Both the position numbers and the translations under genes were made by a program. Source: Bacteroidales bacterium (lineage in GTDB: Bacteria; Bacteroidota; Bacteroidia; Bacteroidales; Lentimicrobiaceae). Taken from it: a stretch of 64,000 nt of DNA. Numbering within the stretch: position 1 is the stretch's first letter; the number at the start of each line of letters is the position of its first letter. The DNA is taken from the NCBI GenBank assembly GCA_016709025.1, contig JADJEQ010000006.1, positions 62,001 through 126,000 of the forward strand, written 5' to 3'. This document shows, piece by piece, positions 55,809 through 64,000 of the stretch. The notes under the pieces were generated by a model. That model worked only from the letters and a program-made list of their open reading frames with translations. It ran no database searches and was not told the origin of the DNA.

Positions 55809-56633
55809 ATGACTGAATATACCCGCGACTTTTTCATTGCCAACCGGGAACTTCTGCCCGCAGAACATTTTACAGAATATTTTTCGCCGGAACTTCATTA
55901 TGTTTATGAAGTTTTCAGGGTGATCGACGGGATACCGTTATTTATTGAAGATCATCTGGAGCGGTTTTTTCAGACAAGCCTGCTGGCCGGAGTTGATGCG
56001 GCCTGCAACAACGAAAGCCTGCTCAGCGATATAAAGAGACTGATTTCAGCCAACAACGGTGGTGTTGGGAATATCAAAATATCCATAGTACCAGGGAAAG
56101 AAGGCAAACAGAATCTTCTCATCTATTTCACGCCTCATCAGTATCCAACCCCTGAGCAATTTGAAAAAGGAGTGTCTGTGAAATTGCTACATGCTGAGCG
56201 CAACAACCCCAATGCCAAGGTGATGGATGTTGCGCTCAGATCTGCAACCGATCAGATAAAGCAAAACGATGAGGTGTATGAAGTCCTGCTCGTTGACTCT
56301 CAGGGGTTTATTACTGAAGGCAGTCGTTCCAATGTGTTCTTTATCCGTGAGGATGAAGTAATTACCCCTCCGGTCGAAGCGGTTCTTCCGGGTGTTACAC
56401 GGAAACACCTGATTGGTTTATGCCAAGAGAACGGGATCCGGTTAAGCGAGAAACCGGTCCATACAAACCATCTTTCCACATTTGATGCGCTGTTTATTTC
56501 TGGAACCTCAAGAAAAGTGTTACCTGTTAACAAGGTGGATGAAAGGATTTTTAAAGTTAACAATGATTTGATGATAAGGATTAACGCCCTGTTTAACCTT
56601 CATGTGGAGCAATATATTTCACTTCACCGTTAG
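55809..56633 (+). CDS. Aminotransferase class IV
   Basis: A 274-residue PLP enzyme of fold type IV. The start region ELHYVYEVFRVIDGIPLFIE, then FLEDHLERFF-type IEDHLERFFQTSLLAG, the Lys region NPNAKVMDVALR (likely Lys137), then GFITEGSRSNVFFI, with the phosphate-binding Ser-Asn, and LPGVTRKHLI. The fold includes branched-chain and D-amino acid transaminases and aminodeoxychorismate lyase; sequence alone does not choose. No ilv or pab genes are close. The start codon follows the MITE-like element directly. Confidence 0.8.
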   Translation: MTEYTRDFFIANRELLPAEHFTEYFSPELHYVYEVFRVIDGIPLFIEDHLERFFQTSLLAGVDAACNNESLLSDIKRLISANNGGVGNIKISIVPGKEGKQNLLIYFTPHQYPTPEQFEKGVSVKLLHAERNNPNAKVMDVALRSATDQIKQNDEVYEVLLVDSQGFITEGSRSNVFFIREDEVITPPVEAVLPGVTRKHLIGLCQENGIRLSEKPVHTNHLSTFDALFISGTSRKVLPVNKVDERIFKVNNDLMIRINALFNLHVEQYISLHR

Positions 56634-56751
56634 TAAGGATTCAGATCGAGACAATTCTTAGCTACACTAAGCGCAGTTTTTAAATACCGGGTCTCCGGGT
56701 GATGAGAGGATTAATATTTGCGTTGAGCTTATGATCAATTGTTTTATATGC

Positions 56752-56759
56752 TAATTTTG
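56752..56759 (+). promoter_or_regulatory. -7 box for CotH gene
   Basis: TAATTTTG, exact TAnnTTTG, 38 bases before the ATG at 56798. The best TTG upstream is 26 bases away, longer than the usual spacer. Confidence 0.45.
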
Positions 56760-56797
56760 ATTTCAGGGAAGTACCATTTTAATTTAACAGGAAAATT

Positions 56798-59797
56798 ATG
56801 AAAAAAACAATTACTCCGGGTTTCAGGATACTTTTTGTGGCCTTATTGTCACTTTGTGGCATAACAGCTACTTCGCAGGTTGTCATCAACGAATACTCCT
56901 GCTCAAATTTTGAATCATTCCCTGATAATTATGATTCATTTGAAGACTGGATTGAGCTATACAATCCCGGTGCAAGTGCCATCAATATCGGTGGTTATTT
57001 CCTGAGCGACAAGCCGGATGCCCCCATGACCTGGCAAATACCTGCCGGAACAACCATTCCCGCGAATGGATTTAAGCTTTTCTGGGCTTCAGGCCGGGAT
57101 GAATCGAATTTCGGATCGTTTCACACAAATTTTAAGTTAACGCAAACCAAGCCGGAATCAGAAAAAATCGTATTTGCCGATCCTTACGGGAATATACTTG
57201 ACTCATTGGAAGTATCTGTCACTCAGAAGGCGCATTCCAATGGCCGTATCCTCAATGGAGATGCTGTTTGGGGCGTGTTTACAAATCCAAGTCCGGGCAC
57301 TTCAAACAATTTGAGTACAGTATACACCAGATATGCTGAACAACCTTCAATGAGCATTGAGGGAGGCTTTTATGACGAAGCCGTTATTGTTGAGTTTTCC
57401 ACTAATGAACCTAACAGTGTTATCCGTTATACAACAAACGGCAACGAACCGGGTCCTGAATCACCGGTTTATACCATGCCCATCAGCGTGCTGGTAACTA
57501 AAATTCTGAAGGCCAAAGTCTTTAGCAATGATGAGACCATTCTTCCCAGCCTGATTGAATACAACACATATTTTATCAACGAAGATTTTACAGTTCCGGT
57601 AGTTTCAATTGCTGCGAACGATTTGATTACCTTATTAAACGGGAGTTATGATACTTATCCATGGGGTACTATTGAGTATTTTAACACCGACAAGGTGAGA
57701 ACTACCAAAGGGTACGGGGAATTTGACAAGCATGGCCAGGATTCATGGGTACACGATCAACGCAGCCTGGATTACAAAATGCGCGATGAATGCGGTTACA
57801 ATTATGGCTTGCTTGAAAATCTCTTTAAGTACACCGACAGGGATGAGTACCAGAAAATCATACTAAGGGCTTCAGGTGATGATAACTATCCCGGAATTGA
57901 TTCCAGTGCACATATCCGCGATGATTTTATTCAGACGATTTCGGTAAAATCGGGCATGAACCTCGATGAGCGTAAATCTTCACGTTGTGTTGTATTTGCC
58001 AACGGGCAATATTGGGGTGTTTATGCTATTCGTGAAAAAGTGAACGATCATGATTTTACAAAATATTATTATGATCAGGATAAATTTAACCTCCATTACC
58101 TGATGCTCTGGGGCGGTACCTGGGCTGAATACGGAGGCCAGTCGGCTTTTAACGACTGGAATATGTTTTATTCATACGTAATGGGCAACAACATGGCCGA
58201 TTCAGCAAACTGGGCTTATGTGGAAGAGCGGCTTGACCCTGCCAGCATCACCGACTATATGCTGATCAATTCATTTGTGGTCTGTTCCGACTGGCTCAAC
58301 TGGAATGTTGGCTGGTGGCGAGGCCTGAACCCTGAAGGTGGTCACAGGCGATGGGGCTATATTCTCTGGGATGAGGACGCAACCTTTGGGCATTATTACA
58401 ATTATACAGGAATTCCGGCACAAACACCCTATGTTACACCCTGTTTTCATGAGGCTCTTTCCGGGGGCTCTGATCCTGAAGGACATATCCAGTTGCTGAA
58501 CAAACTTAGGACCAATCCGGACTTTGAACAATATTATGTAACACGGTATGCCGATCTGCTGAATACAACGCTGAAACTGAATTACCTGTTGCCACTCTTC
58601 GACAGTCTGGCAGGTGTAATTGAACCCGAAATGTATCGTCATGTTCTGCGGTGGGGTGGCAGTGTCGACCAATGGACAGGTAATGTACAGAGAATCAGAG
58701 ATTTTATGACCCGCCGTTATAATTTTGTGAAAGAAGCCATTATGGAATGCTATAACCTGACGGGACCCTATAACCTCCAGGTAGATGTTTCTCCTCCCGG
58801 CAAGGGAATGGTTAAGCTGAATTCACTTGATCTGAAAGATTTTCCATGGAGTGGAACCTATTACGGGGGGATTGATACAAAACTTTCGGCCGTTGAGTCG
58901 GATCAGTATTATAAATTTGATCACTGGGAAGTAAGACATTCCATTTTACCAGGCTCTGATTCGATCAAAGACATTTCCTTCAGACTTTCATCCAGCGATA
59001 CCATCCTGGCTGTATATGTCCCGAGGGTTTTTGCTGATTCACTGGTGATTCATGAAATAAACTACAATTCAGCGGCGGGATTTGATCCGGGTGACTGGGT
59101 TGAGTTCTACAACCCGCACGGATACGACCTTGATATTTCAAACTGGGTATTCAAGGATGAAGACGACCTGCATATTTTTACTTTCGCAGAAGGTACTGTT
59201 ATTGAACCTTTCGGATTGATCGTGGTGGCCAACGACATGTTTGCTTTTCATAATCTTTTTCCGGATGTTGTGAACTATACAGGACCTATGGGCTACGGAC
59301 TGAGCGGAAGTGGTGAATTACTCCGGCTATACGACGAAACCGGCGCCCTGATCGATACGGTTCACTACGACGACAATTTACCATGGCCTCTTGAACCCGA
59401 TGGCAACGGACCCACCCTCGAACTCATCAATCCCGGACTTGACAATGCCCTGGGCGAAAGCTGGAAAACAAGCGGAGAACCCCATGGTACCCCCGGTGAG
59501 TATAACAGTCCGAATGTGGGAACAACCTTAACCGGAATCAGGAACAATCCGGATTCAGAAATATGGCCGAACCCATTCCACACCACAGCAGTGTTTACTG
59601 TTAATTCCGATACAAAGATTGAGGATGGGTCTCTTTCCATATACTCATCAACCGGTTTCGAAGCAGCCAGATATGAGAATATAAATACCATTCAAACTGC
59701 AATCACAACAAAAGGACTTCATCCCGGCATCTGGTTCTACCGTTTTGTAAGTAATTCAGGCTCTGTGGTTGTGAGTGGGAAGATGATGGTGGAATAA
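56798..59797 (+). CDS. T9SS-exported CotH family protein with lamin-tail domains
   Basis: A 999-residue secreted protein. A signal peptide (about 1-27) is followed by a lamin-tail domain (INEYSCSNFESFPDNYDSFE, then DWIELYNPG), a chitobiase-like segment (VIRYTTNGNEPGPES), and a CotH kinase-like domain (about 270-620) with RASGDDNYPGIDSSAHIRDD and GYILWDEDATFGHYYN. A second lamin-tail domain (VIHEINYNSAAGFDPGD) precedes a T9SS sorting domain (IWPNPFHTTAVF, ending GKMMVE). CotH proteins can phosphorylate spore-coat proteins; here a matrix or adhesin role is as likely. Standalone with its own -7 box and terminator. Confidence 0.9.
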   Translation: MKKTITPGFRILFVALLSLCGITATSQVVINEYSCSNFESFPDNYDSFEDWIELYNPGASAINIGGYFLSDKPDAPMTWQIPAGTTIPANGFKLFWASGRDESNFGSFHTNFKLTQTKPESEKIVFADPYGNILDSLEVSVTQKAHSNGRILNGDAVWGVFTNPSPGTSNNLSTVYTRYAEQPSMSIEGGFYDEAVIVEFSTNEPNSVIRYTTNGNEPGPESPVYTMPISVLVTKILKAKVFSNDETILPSLIEYNTYFINEDFTVPVVSIAANDLITLLNGSYDTYPWGTIEYFNTDKVRTTKGYGEFDKHGQDSWVHDQRSLDYKMRDECGYNYGLLENLFKYTDRDEYQKIILRASGDDNYPGIDSSAHIRDDFIQTISVKSGMNLDERKSSRCVVFANGQYWGVYAIREKVNDHDFTKYYYDQDKFNLHYLMLWGGTWAEYGGQSAFNDWNMFYSYVMGNNMADSANWAYVEERLDPASITDYMLINSFVVCSDWLNWNVGWWRGLNPEGGHRRWGYILWDEDATFGHYYNYTGIPAQTPYVTPCFHEALSGGSDPEGHIQLLNKLRTNPDFEQYYVTRYADLLNTTLKLNYLLPLFDSLAGVIEPEMYRHVLRWGGSVDQWTGNVQRIRDFMTRRYNFVKEAIMECYNLTGPYNLQVDVSPPGKGMVKLNSLDLKDFPWSGTYYGGIDTKLSAVESDQYYKFDHWEVRHSILPGSDSIKDISFRLSSSDTILAVYVPRVFADSLVIHEINYNSAAGFDPGDWVEFYNPHGYDLDISNWVFKDEDDLHIFTFAEGTVIEPFGLIVVANDMFAFHNLFPDVVNYTGPMGYGLSGSGELLRLYDETGALIDTVHYDDNLPWPLEPDGNGPTLELINPGLDNALGESWKTSGEPHGTPGEYNSPNVGTTLTGIRNNPDSEIWPNPFHTTAVFTVNSDTKIEDGSLSIYSSTGFEAARYENINTIQTAITTKGLHPGIWFYRFVSNSGSVVVSGKMMVE

Positions 59798-59827
59798 TTA
59801 TTAAAAGATTGATTAATAAATAATTAA

Positions 59828-59859
59828 ATACGCAGCCTCCCGGGGTTGCGTATTTTTTT
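59828..59859 (+). terminator. Intrinsic terminator after CotH gene
   Basis: ATACGCA, an imperfect GCC/GGGT part, TGCGTAT and a T-run, 31 bases after the stop codon. Confidence 0.8.
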
Positions 59860-60098
59860 ACTAATTATCGATCACGATAATCATTCAATAAGTGGTGTTA
59901 TTCTAACCAGCCTGAAAAGTTAATTTGTTGTTAATGTTTGGTTTATGCTTGCAAAATGTATTCAGGCTGTAGTACTTTTATTTATGCAGAACTATCACGG
60001 GAGAAATAATTAACAACTTCCTAACAGACTCACTCGTCATTCTAAAGTTGAAATTCCCTGGCCGCATTTATAGTTTTTAACTAAAAAATTGATTCATC

Positions 60099-61598
60099 AT
60101 GCGATACGTCGATCTACATGTGCACATAAGTTTGAAAACCATGCTTGGCAAAGATTCAGTAAAAAAGCCAACCTGCTGGACCGATCTGAATGTTTCAGAC
60201 CCCATCGACAAGTTAAGTAAGGGAACCTTCGACTCGCAAAGCAGTCTCAGCCAGTTGGCCCGTGGAAAATGCAGCCTCGCTGTCGCAGTCATTTATCCTT
60301 TGGAAACCAAACTCGCGGATGCCGACATACTTCAGGTTCTGGCCAGACTGATCGATGGTAAATTCTGCAATAAAAGGCTCAGGGATGTCAAAACCGGCCA
60401 ATGGACATCTTTTCAGTATGCCAATGACGAGTTGAAGCATATTCTTTCAAGCACTACCCAGACTGTGGATGGTGTTACAAAAAGTTTAAAAGTGCTCGAA
60501 CAATGGAGCGATTACAAACCCCTGGATGAGCATACCGTTCATGCAGTTTTTACCATTGAAGGCGGACACACCATCTCATATGGCAGGAACGAAAAAGAGG
60601 ATATTACCAAAATGCTTGCGAACCTGAAGCATTTCCGGGCTGCCTGTCCTTTGTTTTATTACACGATGGCTCATATGCAGCAGATGAATTTCGCAAATCA
60701 TGCCTATGGGATAAAAGGGGCAGGTAAGTTTTATTTCGTGCCTCGTGGGGCAGGGCTTTCCGATTACGGGAGAAAGCTGATAGATTCATGTTATACCGAC
60801 TTTAAAGGACGGAAAGTTTTGATCGATGTTAAGCATATGAGTCTGCGAAGCCGGTTGGATTTTTACGAATACAGGGCATCAAGGGTTATGGCATGATTCC
60901 GGTCATGGCTTCACATGTTGGTGTAACCGGCATTTCTAAAGACGATCATTCATACATCAGGAAACTGATACAGCCACTTTTCCGTAAATACTACAAACTT
61001 GTTCATGAGCAGGTTCCGGGGAAAATAGACGGAACTTTTTCAATCCATCGACCATCAACCTTTTTGATGAAGATATCGTTGAAATTCTGAACTCAAAGGG
61101 CCTTATCGGGATTTCATTTGATCTACGGATCATCGGGGGAGTTCAAAAGAAACCGAAGGAATACATGAGCAGCAGCGAAAAGTACCTGTTTAAGAGTAAA
61201 GCAGGATCTACCATGATGGTCTCCAACGATGCGGCGGACCTTGAAGATGAAGATGATGATGGCGATATCCTGGATAGCGGTGAAGTAATGGCCCCGGAAC
61301 CAAAGGTGTCCTGTTTTTTGCCAACCAGGTATTGCACATACTTCAGATTGGCAAAAAGATTGGCATTGATGCAAAGAACCATATTGCGATCGGAACCGAC
61401 TTCGACGGACTGGTTGCGACACTGCCGGAAGCCACAAACGCAGCCAGAATGGGTGAATTTGTAATAAAATTAATTTCAACTCTGGAGAAAATTTCTTTAA
61501 CAACTTATAACATTACCAATGTTCCGGATTTCGTAGGGAAAATAATGCATAAAAATGCAGAAGATTTTATTGAGCGGTGGTTTAAGAATGAGTATTAA
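60099..61598 (+). CDS. Dipeptidase-like amidohydrolase (peptidase M19 type), three frameshifts
   Basis: Joined length 500 residues. It begins with a metal-site motif YVDLHVHISL and continues with VFTIEGGHTISYG, KVLIDVKHMS, VMASHVGVTGI and HIAIGTDFDGLVATLPE near the end, an order consistent with renal dipeptidase/M19-type TIM barrels. The His and Asp residues fit a binuclear zinc site; substrate is not known. Frames break at 60883-60885 (restoring SRGYGMIPVMASH needs one G), 61033-61034 (one A, giving GNFFNPSTINLF) and 61305-61306 (one G, giving KGVLFFANQVLH). An acidic insert, ADLEDEDDDGD near residue 385-395, is unusual for this family. Confidence 0.75.
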
Positions 61599-61932
61599 TT
61601 CTGATAACATAAATGAGAATCCTCCGACTACGCTACCAATGATAGACTAGGAGCATATAGCGCTGTTTTCCCATAACAACAGATTTCTCCCTGCGGTCGA
61701 AATGACCAGCTTATCATTAAATGAATAGGTCAATCCGACCGAAGGAGAAATCTGAAAGTTAAGTATTGATAAACCCCGGAATAGAATAAAATTAAATAAA
61801 AGGAACTGACTGATTTATAAATTTTTGATAACTACTATCTCCGCATGTATTTTATTCTAACTTAGCCTGAATTTAAGAAGCTCAGGAATACTGTTATAAC
61901 TCTGTAAATATTAGTATTATTAAATTTAGGAT
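61599..61932. other. Intergenic region before the macroglobulin gene
   Basis: No gene. It holds the hairpin-forming repeat at 61681-61753, listed separately. The AT-rich sequence ahead of the ATG at 61933 has only a weak -7-like box (TAAATTTA, 61921-61928). Confidence 0.55.
61681..61753. repeat. Palindromic intergenic repeat
   Basis: AGATTTCTCCCTGCGGTCG pairs with CGACCGAAGGAGAAATCT after a spacer holding ATGACC and GGTCAAT, giving a long imperfect hairpin. It is of the same type as the GTCGAAATG repeats inside the third MITE-like element. Confidence 0.65.
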
Positions 61933-64000
61933 ATGCGCTTACTGACTATGTTTCTTGTTGTTGCATGCAGTTTCCACTTTAATGCAATATATGCTCAAAC
62001 CATCCCGCCGGCAGGCCTGAACAGCAATCTGTTGAAGAGCCCTCAGGGAAGTGTTCAAACATACATATACCGGATAACGGACAAGGAAGCCCGCATAATT
62101 CACACCCGGTCAATTGAAAAGGTGAATAAATCCTTTTTGCATTCGCTCACCGATTCAACCGGTAAGGGAAGGTATATTTATAATTTGAAACTGCAGCCCG
62201 GTAATTACCTGGCCGTGAAGGTTGAAGGCATTTCTCTGAAATATGAATACTTTGCCATTACCGATTATCGTTTTGAAATCCTGAACAACAAAAGGGATTT
62301 GTGCATTCAATTGTTCGATTCATTAGGGGCTGTTTTAAGCGATGCGGAGTTAAAAATCAGGCATAAGCGCATTCCTTTCGATCCACGGATCAATGCTTAC
62401 CGGCTTGAAACGACCGACAGGGATGGCTTGCTTACCGTCAGCAGGGGAGACGTCACAACATTTCATAACATTATAAAGGAAACCAGTGTAAGCGGACTGA
62501 AGCGGGGATATCTGGCCGTATGTTACCGGACCCCTCTGAAATATATTTACAGGCCGGTGGCCAATCTGGTGACACTGCCATATTATGCTGTCAGAAGTCT
62601 GGTTACTTATTCCGGATACAATCCATCCTGGAGTTATTTCGTACATCTGGGAGTAAAGTTTACCGATATCTTCAGATCTCAGGAAAATAAACTTACCCGG
62701 TCACATGAATACCGGCCGTACACCGGATACCTCGTTTTCAGCAAACCGATGTATCGGCCCGGTGATACACTGAAATTCAAGTCGTTTGTGGTTGATTCGA
62801 AGAACGGGAAACCGGTGGATTATGAAGTTAAGGTATTTCTGCAGAAACGATGGGCAAGAGATAAAAGCAAGCGCATATTTCTGGGAAATTTATCACCGGT
62901 TAAACCGGGTTCTTTCATCTATCAATTACCGCTGTCCGATTCCATTAAAATTATACTCGATACAGATTATGAAATTCAATTGTGTGAAACCGGCAAAAAA
63001 GAGGTTCATCTGGTTTCAGGTGAATTCAGATACAGCGATTATGAGTTGAAACGCGTTCAATACAAGTTATCGGTCACTTCCGGCACACATTACAGGAGTG
63101 TTGCCCAGGTTATTAAAGTAAGTGCAGCCGACGATAACGGGATGATGGTTCCCGACAGCCGGGCCGAACTTGAAATCTCAACTGTAAGCGTGAGTAAATT
63201 TCACGCAAACCGGGTTTTTGTGCCGGATATCCTTTGGAAAACGCAATTAGAATTAAAAGGTGGCCATGCTGAAATCGAAATCCCCGAAACCATTTTTCCT
63301 GCGGCATCACTGAAATATAAAATATCTGCGGTCTTTTATTCTGCCGACAATGAAAAAACCAAAAGGATACCCTGGTAGAATTCAGATATGATCCATTAAA
63401 TCTGAAGGTGGAAATGGACGGGGATAGTGTCAGGTTCTCCTGTTTTTACAAAGGGCTCCGAAAAGAAGTTCAGGCAGAAATAACGGCGTATGACATCGAA
63501 GAAAACGAATTGGAGGAAAAGAAGGTGATGCTCCCTTATGCCTTGCCGCTGAATCAGTTATGTGCAGAATATTATGCAGAAGCTGAAGGTATGGAGTATG
63601 AAAGCCTGATTCTGAAGGATCATCCGGCTTTGCTTGATATCCGGGCATGGAAAAACAACGATTCGATATTTATCCGGACGCAGAATTCACATAAACTGGC
63701 ATTTACCTGGTACCTCTATGCTGGCACCAGGCTGTTGGATTTGGGCTATACCAAAAACCTTGATACAGCATTCATCAGTCATGGTAAAAATGATTTTACC
63801 CTGTCCGTTCAATATCTCTGGGGAGGCAAGCCAGAGGCGCTTTTCAGGACAATCCGTGTGCAAAAAAACAGGCTGAACATCAGGGTAAATCAACCTTCGC
63901 TGGTATATCCCGGCAAGGAAAGCAATGTTGATATTTTTGTGACGGATTATAATGGAAACCCGGTGCCCGGTGTGGATCTTACCTGTTACGGCATCACCCG
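61933..64000 (+). CDS. Alpha-2-macroglobulin family-like protein, N-terminal part (frameshifted, runs off window)
   Basis: The start of a large exported protein. A signal peptide (about 1-21, ending AIYAQ) is followed by beta-rich macroglobulin-like domains, including an MG2-type segment MYRPGDTLKFKSFVVDSKNG and later KIILDTDYEIQLCETG. As written the frame stops at 63378, but the next frame is open to the window edge and continues VEFRYDPLNLKVEMDG, then LNIRVNQPSLVYPGKES and VPGVDLTCYGITR. One more A in the A6 run 63353-63358 joins them. Bacterial homologues are long periplasmic or surface protease traps of about 1,800 residues; the thioester region lies outside the window. Confidence 0.8.

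Overview
The window is a chromosomal segment of a Bacteroidota bacterium, most likely Bacteroidales or a near relative. The evidence is type IX secretion (T9SS) C-terminal sorting domains, a TonB-dependent receptor, GH92, Bacteroidota-style promoters (TTG, about 20 bp, TAnnTTTG), the block rpmG, DUF4295, ftsY, rimO, and a short ACT-less SerA of the Bacteroides type. No rRNA, tRNA, CRISPR array, phage or complete transposon was seen.

Layout. 0.2-3 kb: a hybrid sensor kinase. 3-7 kb (minus strand): a 59-residue HTH protein, DUF1015, a four-helix-bundle protein, SerA and a class II aldolase. 7-12 kb: a secreted GH92 mannosidase, a beta-barrel protein and a secreted EEP-type phosphatase/nuclease. 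12-17 kb: two tandem paralogous T9SS-exported repeat proteins. 17-24 kb: CutC, an SDR oxidoreductase, an acidic protein, a MITE, XerD and the ribosome/SRP block, ending in a suspicious 440-base G-rich tract. 24-34 kb: a MORN-repeat protein, a hotdog thioesterase, a TonB receptor with a LytS/LytTR two-component pair, a polysaccharide deacetylase, a decayed DUF1566 lipoprotein, a Spy-like protein and a NUDIX hydrolase. 34-40 kb: ClpS, M48 protease, NfeD, FloA, RelA/SpoT and an S1-like protein. 40-49 kb: two very large paralogous secreted proteins with cohesin-like, dockerin, fibronectin-like and Fibrobacter-paralogous domains, each preceded by a copy of the same structured RNA-like element. 49-64 kb: small proteins, a second MITE, GlgB, a Kv-type channel, a HerA-like ATPase, a third MITE-like element, a class IV aminotransferase, a T9SS CotH protein, an M19-like peptidase and the start of an alpha-2-macroglobulin-like protein that runs off the window.

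A recurring theme is single-base frameshifts, nearly all in homopolymer runs. At least ten genes are affected, including housekeeping relA/spoT. With the G-rich tract this suggests residual sequencing or assembly error, so most broken genes are described here as one gene over the joined span. The DUF1566 gene, with about four shifts, and the truncated ACT domain of RelA/SpoT are better candidates for real damage.

The most interesting items are the duplicated RNA-like element with its terminator and conserved downstream promoters before the giant adhesin-like genes, a 15-bp motif shared at identical spacing upstream of two neighbouring genes, and the MITE family with 3-bp target duplications.
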